Shown: positions 1 to 9,032, numbered from the stretch's first letter. The stretch is 64,000 nucleotides of DNA from Candidatus Fermentibacterota bacterium (GCA_002748705.1 PDSZ01000049.1:1-64000), one strand, 5' to 3'. Notes: generated from the sequence alone by a model not told the origin. Made by a program: numbers and translations.

Positions 1-2
1 AT

Positions 3-764
3 ACGAAGCTTTACGCTCCTGCAGCTGGACACAAGTGTCTTAACCAGGCAGCTAAATCGACAATCCAGAGAATACTGAAGTCCCATCCTGTTCAGCCTCA
101 CAAGATACGTTATTACCTTGAACGAAGGGATCCAGATTTCAAAAGGAAGATGGAGGAAGTTCTCATCGTTTACAAAGAGGTGAATGCGATCAATGACAGT
201 AGTGATGATGACAACAAGATCATTACTGTTTCTGTTGATGAGAAACCCGGTATACAGGCTATCGGCAATGTTGCCCCAGACCGTCAACCCATTGCGGGTA
301 CATATCCAAGACCGGCAAGGGACTACGAATACAAGCGGTTTGGCACACTGTCGCTTCTTGCAGCCCTGGATCTTCATACGGGACATATCTTTGGTCAAGT
401 ACATGAGAGGCATAGGAGCAGGGAGTTCGTTATGCTCCTGAAAGAACTTGACGAGTATTATCCCGCAGATTGCACAATCAGGATTATCCTCGACAATCAC
501 TCTTCCCACATATCAAAGGAGACAATGGCTTATCTGCAAAGCCGACCAAATCGGTTCATATATGTTCATACCCCCAAACACGGTTCATGGCTGAACCTGG
601 TAGAAACCTACTTCTCAAAAATAGCAAGGACTTTTCTGAAACATATCCGGGTTAACTCAAAGGAAGAGCTGAAGGAGCGTATTCTGCAGGGTATAAGGGA
701 AACAAATGCTGAACCGGTTGTTCACAGATGGAGGAATTTCGATTTTGCTCAGGAGCATATGTAA
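3..764 (+). CDS. IS630-family transposase, 5' end outside window
   Basis: The reading frame is open from the first bases of the window, so this is the C-terminal ~253 residues of a transposase. It begins with the linker typical of IS630/Tc1-mariner enzymes (a helix followed by 'PHKIRYYLERRDPDF'). The DDE catalytic triad is visible: Asp in 'VSVDEKPG', Asp in 'IILDNHSSH' and Glu in 'GSWLNLVETYFS'. The frame is intact to the stop, so the element may be active if its 5' part is complete. I could not define the right inverted repeat; about 245 bp of non-coding DNA separates it from hutH. Family assignment is firm, completeness is unknown. Confidence 0.92.
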   Translation, partial: TKLYAPAAGHKCLNQAAKSTIQRILKSHPVQPHKIRYYLERRDPDFKRKMEEVLIVYKEVNAINDSSDDDNKIITVSVDEKPGIQAIGNVAPDRQPIAGTYPRPARDYEYKRFGTLSLLAALDLHTGHIFGQVHERHRSREFVMLLKELDEYYPADCTIRIILDNHSSHISKETMAYLQSRPNRFIYVHTPKHGSWLNLVETYFSKIARTFLKHIRVNSKEELKERILQGIRETNAEPVVHRWRNFDFAQEHM

Positions 765-1009
765 TGCTTATGGTGAATCGATGTACTGGGTCATGCCCTA
801 AGCTCCTTTGTTTCCCAGTAAGGAGATAGTAAATCCACCTTAAGCAGAGAGGTTTTCTCTCTTGAGAAGATGAACCGTCTCACATGGTATTGCCAGGTAT
901 GCAGGTTTGCAAAAGGAGGCTTGTTTCTGTGTTCTCTCTTACCATTGGAAGTATTCTTTAGTATTATCCCATATCTCTGTGTAACGAAATTTCAGCAATG
1001 GAGGAAGTG

Positions 1010-2533
1010 ATGCCAGTTGTTCTGGACGGAAGCAGCCTTACCATTGAGAAAGTGGTAGCGGTTGCGAGGAACGGTGAAAAGGTTTCCCTTGCCCCTGAAG
1101 CAGAGGAGAGAATACTTCGCTGCAGGAAAATGGTTGAGGGAAAAATCGCTGCAGGCGAAACCATGTATGGAATAAATACAGGTATAGGAGAGTTCTCAGA
1201 GACTAAGCTCAGTGATGAAGAGGTGCTCTCTTTTCAGAAATACCTTATCTACAACCATTCAGCAGGTATCGGTGAACCTGCACCCATTGAGCATGTCAGA
1301 GGAGCCATGCTGGGCAGGGCAAATGTACACTGCAACGGTCACAGTGCAGTTCGCCTTGAGATGACCGGAATGCTTGTGAAAATGCTCAACGCAGGAGTAA
1401 CACCTGTGGTGTGTGAGAAAGGTTCTGTAGGTGCATGCGGTGACCTTGCTCCAATGAGCATGATAGCCCTTGTTGTCATGGGTGAGGGAGAAGCCTGGTT
1501 TGAAGGGCAGAGGTATTCGGGAAAGGAAGCGCTTCAGCGCGCAGGCCTTGAACCGCTGGAGCTGCAGGCCAGAGACGGGCTGGCATTGATTAATGGTTCA
1601 AACCTCATTACTGCCATTTCTGCTTTGAACATCTATGACATGAACAGGTGGCTTAAGCAGGCTGAGATAACTGCTGCAATGAGCCTTGAGGCCCTTTATG
1701 CCAACATGAAGCCCTATCAGGATAAGGTACATACAGTTAGAGGATTTCCCGGTTCGCTTCGCAGTGCGCGGGCAATAAGAAAGTGCATTGAAGGAAGTGA
1801 TCTTCTTACTGGCAAGACTCCTCAGAAGGTACAGGATGCTTACTCCATGAGATCCACGCCTCAGGTCATAGGAGCAGCGCATGATGCACTGGCTTATGCC
1901 AGAAGTCAGGTGGAAACAGAACTGAACGGTGTTGGTGACAACCCGCTCTTCTTTCCGGAAGAGGATCTGGTTCTTACAGGTGCCAATTTTCAGGGAACTC
2001 CTGTCTCTCTTCCTATGGAGATGGCAGGTTCTGCGATTACCATGGTTTCTGTGTTGAGTGAGAGAAGACTGAACAGGCTTCTTAATCCTGCTCTCTCAGT
2101 GGGGCTTCCGCCGTTCCTTGCGGAGAAACCTGGTCTTTACAGCGGTCACATGCTCAGTCAGTACACTGCAGGAATGCTGATCGTCGAGCAGAGAATACTC
2201 TCAAATCCTGCTTCTGTGGCTTCCATTCCTGCTGCTGCAGATCAGGAAGACTTTGTCAGCATGGGCATGAATACCGCACTGAAGAACTGCCAGATTCTAG
2301 AGAATGCCAGAGGAGTTCTGGGAATTGAGATGATAGCAGCTGCCCAGGCGCTGGATTTCAGAGACCACAGATGCGGTGATGGTGTTGAGAAAGCCCGTGA
2401 GGTTGTCAGGAGACATGTTGACCATCTTGGAGAGGACAGGCCGCTGTATCCTGATCACAACAGAATGGCTGAAGTGGTAAGGACAGGGGAAATACTTGAT
2501 GAAGTTGAAAGAACTATAGGCTCACTTGAATAG
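1010..2533 (+). CDS. hutH: Histidine ammonia-lyase (MIO enzyme with Ala-Cys-Gly in place of Ala-Ser-Gly)
   Basis: This enzyme deaminates L-histidine to urocanate, the first step of histidine degradation. Its ~507 residues match the family length. The start at 1010 is preferred over the ATG at 998 because GGAGG lies at 1000-1004, five bases before it. Family motifs include 'YGINTGIGEF' and 'NHSAGIGEP'; the His in the latter fits histidine rather than phenylalanine lyases. The MIO cofactor tripeptide reads Ala142-Cys143-Gly144 within 'GSVGACGDLAP', where nearly all family members have Ser143. Published mutants of Pseudomonas HAL show that Cys at this position can still form the cofactor, so activity is likely. 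hutU and hutI are not in this window, but ftcD is, 27 kb away. The 9-bp gap to the next gene suggests co-transcription. Confidence 0.93.
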   Translation: MPVVLDGSSLTIEKVVAVARNGEKVSLAPEAEERILRCRKMVEGKIAAGETMYGINTGIGEFSETKLSDEEVLSFQKYLIYNHSAGIGEPAPIEHVRGAMLGRANVHCNGHSAVRLEMTGMLVKMLNAGVTPVVCEKGSVGACGDLAPMSMIALVVMGEGEAWFEGQRYSGKEALQRAGLEPLELQARDGLALINGSNLITAISALNIYDMNRWLKQAEITAAMSLEALYANMKPYQDKVHTVRGFPGSLRSARAIRKCIEGSDLLTGKTPQKVQDAYSMRSTPQVIGAAHDALAYARSQVETELNGVGDNPLFFPEEDLVLTGANFQGTPVSLPMEMAGSAITMVSVLSERRLNRLLNPALSVGLPPFLAEKPGLYSGHMLSQYTAGMLIVEQRILSNPASVASIPAAADQEDFVSMGMNTALKNCQILENARGVLGIEMIAAAQALDFRDHRCGDGVEKAREVVRRHVDHLGEDRPLYPDHNRMAEVVRTGEILDEVERTIGSLE

Positions 2534-2542
2534 AGGTGATAA

Positions 2543-5056
2543 ATGAAAGCTACAGTTACAGCTCTGCTTATACTGACTGCCATCTGCCTCGCAACACCTG
2601 AGGGTGTTCCGCTGCAGTACATTGACAGCAGAGGCAGACAGCCTGAATCTACTTTTCATTCAGTCTCCGGAGAAAGAGGAACATACAGCAGGCATATTAT
2701 CTGCGCTCCTGTTACTCAGGGAACCGATGCTGATCTTGTTGTACTCCTTGTTGATGCTCAGATCCAGTCGGGAATATCAGCTGCACTTTCCCAGTATCAG
2801 AGCGACCTTGAAGCAGATGGTTATACGGTAGCTGTCTGGCAGATTGACGGTGGGACTGCGTCTGATATCAGAAGTGACTTGCAGACCCAGTATGCCGGAG
2901 GAAGCCTTGCAGGTGCCGTGGCTATTGGAGACATACCTGCAGGCTGGATTGAGAACGAGTACGGTGAATACCCTATAGACATGTATCTCATGGATATGAA
3001 CGGTACATGGAGTGATCCAGATAATGATGGTCTGTTTAACAGCTATTCATCAGGAGAGCCTGAAATCTGGCTGGGAAGGCTCACACCTACTTACCTCAGC
3101 TGGGGTTCTTCTGTGGAGCTGCTCAACAACTACTTTGCCAAGAATCATGCCTACAGAACAGGTATGCTCTCTCTTCCTGACAGGGCTCTGGCTTACGAGG
3201 AGGCTTTTACCGGCCTTACAGGCGGGCTGGACGACCTCTATACTGATGTGAACAGAGTGGATGATGCTCTTGGCACCAATGCAGACGATTTCAAACAAGA
3301 GTTGCTCACAGGTTATGAGTGGGTTCATCTTATATCCCACTCCAGTCCCTGGGGAAGCAGTTTTCATACTGGAGCTCCGGCAACCGGTGCCGGTACACTG
3401 AACAACTTTGAAGTGCCGCCTCTGGATCCGCATGCATTCTTCTTTGTATGTAATTGCTGCAGCAACGGCAGATGGACAGAGATAGACAATCTTGCCAACA
3501 GCTATATCTGGACCGACAGTTACGGTCTGGCATGCCTTGCCCAGTCGAAAGTTGACTATACGAACTTTTTCACTGAGTACTATGCACAGCTTTCCAGCGG
3601 CAGCAATCTTGGTGATGCTTTCAGAGTATGGCTGTCGAATAATACCGGTTATGAGGACGGAGCTGTTCTTTTCGGTGATCCTACACTGAAACCCCGACAG
3701 ACCTCTGCCATGACAGCAGGATTTGCGCAGAGTGGATCCGAGCCTGCTGCTGATGGATGGATAGACTATCCTCTTACTGATGGACTGCATACCCAGGGCA
3801 GGGTGGATGTGTATGCTGATCCTTCTTCCGGAAGAGTTTTTGCAGTATCCGGCAGTTCTGAGCCTGTCAGGGCTAACATTCTGGCAACATCCACCGACGG
3901 TGATACATGGGTAACTCCTGCCATTGTCTGCCAGCACCAGTACTGGGACTGGCACCCTGCTGTGGGCGGTGACGGCACTGGAAATGTCTGGGTTGCCTTC
4001 CAGTCCATGAGAGACAACCACGAAGGTTACGATATTTATCTTTCACCATGGAACGGTTCAGGGTGGGGAGTTGCTCAGGTAATGACCTCCGGTGATCCTT
4101 ACGATATTGAACCGGCAATGTCAGGCGGAAATGGTCATACCTGGCTTGTATGGCAGAAATGGGACGGTGGAGATCCGGATATTGCAGGCCGAATGTGGAC
4201 AGGTGCGCAGTGGACACCTGAGGAGAATCTTGCAGCTTCAGATACTCCTGAAAGGTATCCGGATGTGGCCTGGAACGGCACAGATTTCGGAATGGTTTAC
4301 CACAGAAAAACCGATGATGGCTGGAGAATAGGTTTCCGCGATGCACCTGACAGCGGCTCATTCGGTTCGGAAGAGCTTATATCTTCTTCAGCAGACGAGA
4401 GCCGTTATGCCTGTATAGAAGGAATATCCAACGGTTTTGCAGTAGCGTGGCAGAGACAGAACGGCGAGATAGTATTCTCAATGAGGCAGGGTACTTCATG
4501 GACCAGCCCTGAGAAGGTTTCAGGTACAGATTACGGTGTGCGGCCATCGATTACTGTGCTTCAGAATGGTAACATCATTGTTTCCTGGACTGCAGGAATG
4601 AACAGTATCAGGTATAACGAGTGGAATGGTTCATCCTGGTCAGGTATTCAAACTGCCGCTTCTTCTGACGCTGTTGATGACGGCAGAATGGCTGCAGGTT
4701 CAGACGGAAAGCTCTGGCTGGTTTATGGCGCCAGAGGTACTGACTTGCAGTGGGATCTCAGGGCAGCAGCCTATGATCCGACAGGTATAGAAGGTGAAGA
4801 ATCAGCAGTTGCAGGCAATTTGGGGCTTTGCAACATAGGTTCAAACCCTGCAGGTTCATCTGCTGTGTTCAGCGTTACTGCCCCTGAAGAAGCGGTACTC
4901 TCAATTCACGACATGTGCGGAAGAACCGTTCATTCAAGGCAGGTTACTTCAGGTGTACACTCCGTAGAACTGGAATCTGTACCTTCAGGTTTGTATATAG
5001 TTCGTCTCTCATGGGAAACAGCTATTGCTGAACTGAAGATGGTACACATACAGTAG
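2543..5056 (+). CDS. Secreted C25 (gingipain-like) cysteine peptidase with beta-propeller and T9SS-type C-terminal domain
   Basis: An 837-residue exported protein starting with a signal peptide (about residues 1-18), preceded by a GAGGTGA ribosome site. Residues ~60-390 resemble peptidase family C25: 'GAVAIGDIP', a candidate catalytic His266 in 'HLISHSSPWG', and Cys306 in 'NCCSNG', which aligns with the gingipain Cys-x-Asn-Gly nucleophile region. The propeptide-like stretch is short. Residues ~410-760 contain repeated W-rich blades of the BNR/propeller type. The last ~80 residues ('LSIHDMCGRTV' ... 'SGLYIVRLS') resemble a type IX secretion sorting domain, so surface display or release is expected. 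Substrate is unknown. Linkage to hutH by nine bases may reflect proteolysis feeding amino-acid fermentation, which is inference. Confidence 0.85.
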   Translation: MKATVTALLILTAICLATPEGVPLQYIDSRGRQPESTFHSVSGERGTYSRHIICAPVTQGTDADLVVLLVDAQIQSGISAALSQYQSDLEADGYTVAVWQIDGGTASDIRSDLQTQYAGGSLAGAVAIGDIPAGWIENEYGEYPIDMYLMDMNGTWSDPDNDGLFNSYSSGEPEIWLGRLTPTYLSWGSSVELLNNYFAKNHAYRTGMLSLPDRALAYEEAFTGLTGGLDDLYTDVNRVDDALGTNADDFKQELLTGYEWVHLISHSSPWGSSFHTGAPATGAGTLNNFEVPPLDPHAFFFVCNCCSNGRWTEIDNLANSYIWTDSYGLACLAQSKVDYTNFFTEYYAQLSSGSNLGDAFRVWLSNNTGYEDGAVLFGDPTLKPRQTSAMTAGFAQSGSEPAADGWIDYPLTDGLHTQGRVDVYADPSSGRVFAVSGSSEPVRANILATSTDGDTWVTPAIVCQHQYWDWHPAVGGDGTGNVWVAFQSMRDNHEGYDIYLSPWNGSGWGVAQVMTSGDPYDIEPAMSGGNGHTWLVWQKWDGGDPDIAGRMWTGAQWTPEENLAASDTPERYPDVAWNGTDFGMVYHRKTDDGWRIGFRDAPDSGSFGSEELISSSADESRYACIEGISNGFAVAWQRQNGEIVFSMRQGTSWTSPEKVSGTDYGVRPSITVLQNGNIIVSWTAGMNSIRYNEWNGSSWSGIQTAASSDAVDDGRMAAGSDGKLWLVYGARGTDLQWDLRAAAYDPTGIEGEESAVAGNLGLCNIGSNPAGSSAVFSVTAPEEAVLSIHDMCGRTVHSRQVTSGVHSVELESVPSGLYIVRLSWETAIAELKMVHIQ

Positions 5057-5071
5057 GTGTTCAGAACAACT

Positions 5072-5096
5072 AAGGGGGAGCCTCAGGCTCCCCCTT
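5072..5096 (+). terminator. Intrinsic terminator after the C25 peptidase gene
   Basis: A perfect 11-bp stem (AAGGGGGAGCC / GGCTCCCCCTT) with a 3-base loop lies 16 bp after the peptidase stop. The T-run is weak (CTT-TCT), but the stem is very stable. It ends the hutH-peptidase unit before the convergent minus-strand gene. Confidence 0.8.
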
Positions 5097-5241
5097 CTCC
5101 GTTATTGCGGCAGTTTTTCAGAAATACTCTGAAAGCGCTGATACTGTTCTCAAGAAACATGATTCAGGTGAACAGGCAGGGAATCCTTTCAAACTGGTAA
5201 CTGCAAAACTATCACAGCGCTGCAGTTCTTCCCATGGTAAA

Positions 5242-5952
5242 TCAGATTTCCTCCGGCAGAAGGGCTGTAACTGCCCGGTACCTCCCGTTGGATCCTTCAA
5301 AGCCCGGCGTTTTCCCATGAAGCAGGATCAACAGGGATGAACTGTTGAACGGGTTTCGCCAGATCCCTGCAAGTTCATAGCTGTAGAACAGACTGTATTT
5401 CTCAGAAAGAGTTTCTTCAGAGAACAAAACAAAAAACTTTTCTTCGTTTCCCAGTTCAACAGTGAGATGTGCAGGTGGAGGAAACCAGTCAGGATAACCT
5501 GCGCAGGCTTTTCCCTGTTCTGATGACACAACCAGTTTCAGCTCTCCTGAGTTGTATTCAGGAGAATATGTCTCAAGGCAGAAAGAGGTGGTATCCCCAC
5601 CATGAGACAGGTCTGTAACCGGATAGTATACAATAGGTTCCTGCCAGTTTCCCCTCTGAATATCAAAAGCAAGGCATAGCTCTTTTCCTGCACTGTCAGC
5701 TATGGTGAAATCTGGATCTGAGCATTCAGAGTCTTCCCACACCTGGCTGAACTCAGCTGCCTGCCTTCCATCAGTTAAATCCAGAACTTCCATAGATATC
5801 CATGGGAATCCGGAGCCGTCATGCACTCCGCCTGTCTCCCACAGTGCATACCTGCCGTTTGAACTGAAACCTGTCAGTCTGAACCAGGCCTGGTCTGAGG
5901 AGTAACACAATGTGCAGCATAGAATAACCGGAATTATGCATTTAGTACTCAT
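5242..5952 (-). CDS. Predicted secreted protein, DUF2259-like
   Basis: A 236-residue protein with an N-terminal signal peptide ('IIPVILCCTLCYSS', cleavage near residue 20). The mature start resembles the DUF2259 pattern: 'GFSSNGRYALWETGG' followed by 'DGSGFPWISMEVLDL'. That family is known mainly from spirochaetes as predicted periplasmic or exported beta-rich proteins of unknown function. An AAGAGGAA ribosome site precedes the ATG. It is the last gene of a minus-strand series, 93 bp after the antiporter. No catalytic motif is recognisable. Assignment rests on remembered family patterns, so confidence is moderate. Confidence 0.6.
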   Translation of the reverse strand: MSTKCIIPVILCCTLCYSSDQAWFRLTGFSSNGRYALWETGGVHDGSGFPWISMEVLDLTDGRQAAEFSQVWEDSECSDPDFTIADSAGKELCLAFDIQRGNWQEPIVYYPVTDLSHGGDTTSFCLETYSPEYNSGELKLVVSSEQGKACAGYPDWFPPPAHLTVELGNEEKFFVLFSEETLSEKYSLFYSYELAGIWRNPFNSSSLLILLHGKTPGFEGSNGRYRAVTALLPEEI

Positions 5953-6045
5953 AATCTTATTCCTCTTTTCACCTTAGCATTGCTGTTGCAGACAGGTATT
6001 TACATCGCAAGGTGTTTTTTTGTCTGCAGATATCTGGTTTCTCTC

Positions 6046-7266
6046 TCAGTCTGCATTTATTTCCCCGGCGTTCTTCAGTGCTATCTTGGCTGTAACAGGG
6101 CCTACTATCTCAAAGATGATGCATGTTGCAGTAATGGTTGTAACCACCGATGCCGCAAGGGATGATGCTTTGGCCAGAGGTATTCTGGCGAACTCCTGGG
6201 CGATGAGAAGAGAGAGTCCGATGGCTACACCTGCCTGGGAGAGAAGTCCCAGACCAATATTCTTCATGATAACTGAATCTGCTTTGCCCAGCCATGCGCC
6301 AAACCAGGCACCACCCATCTTGCCTGCTGTTCTGCCCAGCAGATATGCAAGCCCTATCAATCCAAGTGAAGGAAGTGCGCCGAAGTTCAGATGCGCGCCT
6401 GCCAGGAAGAAGAACAGTATGAAAAGCAGGGGCATCAGGGATCTGAGCTGTTCATTTACACTTATAACCAGGCTGTGCTTTGATGTGTTTGCCAGAACAA
6501 AGCCTATACCCATATTCACAAGAATCAGAGAGAGATGGAACATTGAAGCGAGTCCGGCTCCTATAAGAATGAAACCGAATGTCAGTGCAGGAATATTGCT
6601 TCTGGATTCAAGCTTCTTTACAAGCCATGTATAGAGAAATCCCAGTATTCCCCCTGCCAGAAGACTAAGCAGTATCTCACCTGTGGGCTGCATAAGCCCT
6701 GACAGAAGGCTTCCGGAAGCCTGCCCTGCTTCCCTGAGCATCAGCTGCCTGGCTATTGCAGCAGTGAAACCGAAAAGAAGAATGGCCACACCGTCATCAA
6801 ACCCTGCAACGGCATAAAGGGAAGAGGAGAGTTTTCCTTTTGCCTTGTATTCTCTTATTACCGCAACCGTTCCAGCCGGTGCTGTCGCAGGAGCTAGAGC
6901 TCCGAAAACCAGTGCTGTCACAACATCTCCTGTAACTGCGTATACAAGCATAGCCACAGCCAGAAGGGCGGCAAAAGACTCGAAAACAATAATAAGGCCT
7001 ATTGATTTTCCCAGAGACCGGAGGGTGGTGAGCTTCAGTTCACCTCCTATGCTGAATGCAACGAATCCCAGGGCTATGTCTGTAACGAAGGTAAGCTGTT
7101 CCAGGTGTTCATTACTGAAAAGCTCAAGAACAGAGACACCCATGACTGTTCCCAGAAGCATATAGCCTATGATTGAGGGAAGCCCGATCTTTCTGATAAG
7201 GTCGCCTGCGAAGAGTCCGACAGTTACAGCAAATCCTACCAGAGCCAGAATAGGTATTGATGTCAT
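6046..7266 (-). CDS. CPA2-type cation:proton antiporter (Kef/NapA-like)
   Basis: A 406-residue integral membrane protein with about 12-13 hydrophobic segments. It carries CPA2 hallmarks: an N-terminal 'GLPSIIGYMLLGTVMG', 'GFVAFSIGGEL', and a probable ion-site region 'GALAPATAPAG' followed by 'GFDDGVAILLFG'. There is no C-terminal RCK/TrkA domain. The start at 7266 is preferred over an upstream in-frame ATG because AGGAGAGG precedes it and the upstream start would overlap the neighbouring gene. It sits 10 bp after the EIIA-like gene, so EIIA-type control of transport is likely. The transported ion (Na+ or K+) cannot be told from the sequence. Confidence 0.88.
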   Translation of the reverse strand: MTSIPILALVGFAVTVGLFAGDLIRKIGLPSIIGYMLLGTVMGVSVLELFSNEHLEQLTFVTDIALGFVAFSIGGELKLTTLRSLGKSIGLIIVFESFAALLAVAMLVYAVTGDVVTALVFGALAPATAPAGTVAVIREYKAKGKLSSSLYAVAGFDDGVAILLFGFTAAIARQLMLREAGQASGSLLSGLMQPTGEILLSLLAGGILGFLYTWLVKKLESRSNIPALTFGFILIGAGLASMFHLSLILVNMGIGFVLANTSKHSLVISVNEQLRSLMPLLFILFFFLAGAHLNFGALPSLGLIGLAYLLGRTAGKMGGAWFGAWLGKADSVIMKNIGLGLLSQAGVAIGLSLLIAQEFARIPLAKASSLAASVVTTITATCIIFEIVGPVTAKIALKNAGEINAD

Positions 7267-7276
7267 AATACCTCTC

Positions 7277-8098
7277 CTACTGGTCCAGTGAGCCGAGAAC
7301 ATGATGGAGGTCTGTCACAGTTACCATCACATCGCTGTTGGAAGAAAAATCACCGCTGACATACTCAATGTTTCGTAAAGTCTGGTAAAGGAGTTTCTCC
7401 TGAACTACACTTACGATTATTCTGTTGAAGGTATGGAGCTCGCTGTTCCAAAAACCGGCGAATACAGGCATACTGGAGAGGTATTCTGTAGATTCGTGGG
7501 TTTCCAGAACCATCGCTCCGGCAGTCTCGCCTGAGGCGAATACCTGCAGAATGTCGTTGAAAAGTTCTTCATCCCTGACGAAAACATGAAGCATCTTCAT
7601 TGATGAACCGGCATGGGGCATCTTCTTTTCCTGTTTGTCCTCAAACAGGTCAGAAAGGAAATTGTAGAGTTCTTCAGAATCATTAATGCTTCTGATTGCC
7701 TTGCGAGTATCAGGATTTCTTAGAATACGAGCCATACCAGAGAGAATTTTCAGGTGTTCTTTCGGCTTATTCTCAGGAGCTATGACAAAAGGAAAGATGT
7801 CTACCTTTTTTCCGTCAGCAGCGCCGTAGTCAATTGGCTTTTTAGTTGTGACCACACCGGTTATGAAATTGTTCAGTCCAGGCATTCTGCAGTGGGGGAT
7901 GGCTGTACCTGATCCCAGAGCTGTTGTGGCCAGTTCTTCCCTTTCTTTCAACACAGCTGCAATTCGATCTCTTCCATCGGTGTCCAGCCCGGCCATATCT
8001 GCCGCCAGGGAAGATATCTCAGCGAGCAGCTTGTCTCTGCTGCCAATATTGAGTTTTACTGAAACAGTATTTTTCGAGAGAAAACCAGAAAGTGTCAT
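7277..8098 (-). CDS. PTS EIIA (fructose/PtsN-type) domain protein with C-terminal signal-sensing extension
   Basis: Residues 1-~148 form a PtsN-like EIIA domain with the phosphorylatable His69 in 'GSGTAIPHCRMPG'. Residues ~158-273 form a second alpha/beta domain ('KMLHVFVRDEELFNDILQVF', ending 'VMVTVTDLHHVLGSL') that resembles PII-like small regulatory domains. No sugar-transport EIIB/EIIC is nearby, and the next gene is a CPA2 antiporter. A regulatory rather than sugar-phosphorylating role is therefore inferred, similar to other EIIA-antiporter pairs. The ribosome site GGAGGATAAAG is strong. EI and HPr are not in this window. Confidence 0.85.
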   Translation of the reverse strand: MTLSGFLSKNTVSVKLNIGSRDKLLAEISSLAADMAGLDTDGRDRIAAVLKEREELATTALGSGTAIPHCRMPGLNNFITGVVTTKKPIDYGAADGKKVDIFPFVIAPENKPKEHLKILSGMARILRNPDTRKAIRSINDSEELYNFLSDLFEDKQEKKMPHAGSSMKMLHVFVRDEELFNDILQVFASGETAGAMVLETHESTEYLSSMPVFAGFWNSELHTFNRIIVSVVQEKLLYQTLRNIEYVSGDFSSNSDVMVTVTDLHHVLGSLDQ

Positions 8099-8148
8099 CT
8101 TTATCCTCCAGAATTGTCAACGCACCCATCACAGATGGAGCTTACCGG

Positions 8149-8868
8149 CTATTCAATACCAGCCAGAGGCAGTATTTCAGATAGACTGGTTACTGTTGTT
8201 ACAAGCTCAGGTTCGGCAAACTCCGTCTGTTCTGCCTGCCATGTGATAGAACGCTTCAGGTATATCGCGTTAACACCACATTCTATGGCTGGGTTTATGT
8301 CTGACCTAGGGCTGTTTCCAATCATGCAGGCTCTTTCCGGCAGTGTTCCGAAAGAGGCCAGCAGTTCTTTCATAGTGTTTTCATTCTTAACTGGAACAAC
8401 AACGATATCACTGAAGAAACCGGCTATTCCGGATCTATTGAACTTGTCTCTCTGATGGTCGTCTTCACCCATTGTGTAGACAAGCATTTTTTTACCGCAG
8501 ATGTTCATTTTCTCCAGAGTAGAGATTACTTCAGGAAGCAGAACAAGTGGATGATGGAGAAGACTATTGGAGATATAGTCAATACTATCATTAAGATATG
8601 AAGATAATGCTGTAACATGTTCCGCCAGTATTGATTTCAGAGTGTTTATATAAGGACGGACACCGTATCCAGTTACAGAAAGCCTTTCAATATCTCTGCT
8701 GTGCACTTCATTTCTGATGGTTTCCGGGTCAAAGCCAAGGCTTAGCATCAGCCCAAGAAAGTCCTCTTCAGCCCTTCTGAAATACAGAGCGCTTTCCCAC
8801 AGAGTATCATCAGCATCAAAGATCCAGAGTTCAGTGTTCTTCAGTTTCTCGGTTGTTTCGTATTGCAT
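8149..8868 (-). CDS. HAD-superfamily hydrolase
   Basis: A 239-residue HAD phosphatase-like protein. Motif I is 'WIFDADDTLWES', with nucleophile Asp18 and Asp20. A helical cap follows, then motif II 'MLVYTMGEDD' and a motif III/IV region around 'ACMIGNSPRSDINPAIECG'. The ATG at 8868 is chosen over an upstream GTG at 8904. No Shine-Dalgarno sequence precedes either, but a TATATT hexamer ends seven bases before the ATG, which suggests a leaderless message. It lies 50 bp upstream of the EIIA-like gene on the same strand. The substrate is unknown (small phosphate esters are typical of the family). Confidence 0.85.
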   Translation of the reverse strand: MQYETTEKLKNTELWIFDADDTLWESALYFRRAEEDFLGLMLSLGFDPETIRNEVHSRDIERLSVTGYGVRPYINTLKSILAEHVTALSSYLNDSIDYISNSLLHHPLVLLPEVISTLEKMNICGKKMLVYTMGEDDHQRDKFNRSGIAGFFSDIVVVPVKNENTMKELLASFGTLPERACMIGNSPRSDINPAIECGVNAIYLKRSITWQAEQTEFAEPELVTTVTSLSEILPLAGIE

Positions 8869-9003
8869 GAAGGCAAATATAACAGTACAGCTGGAATGAT
8901 GCACTTATATGCCCCATTAAGTTCGAGTTAACATATTGGGTCAGTGTGCGTAAACATGAAATTATGAAGTTATGAATTCTGTTACAGGTTTTGTACAAGG
9001 CAG

Positions 9004-9032
9004 TTGACTTGATTGATTTGAGTATTTAGAAT
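9004..9032 (+). promoter_or_regulatory. Sigma-70-type promoter for the ABC importer operon
   Basis: TTGACT (9004-9009), a 17-bp spacer and TAGAAT (9027-9032) match the housekeeping consensus closely. Transcription would start near 9039, leaving a ~100-base leader before the substrate-binding protein. I saw no known riboswitch motif in that leader. Confidence 0.6.

Noticed and set aside
3050..4021. Long antisense ORF (323 codons) opposite the C25 peptidase
   Set aside because: It lies wholly within a well-supported gene, has no ribosome site and no family-like sequence; it is a codon-bias shadow.
5953..6045. Terminator between the antiporter and DUF2259-like genes
   Set aside because: An inverted repeat (GCAGACA/TGTCTGC) exists, but its ~25-base loop and the position of the T-run do not make a convincing intrinsic terminator.
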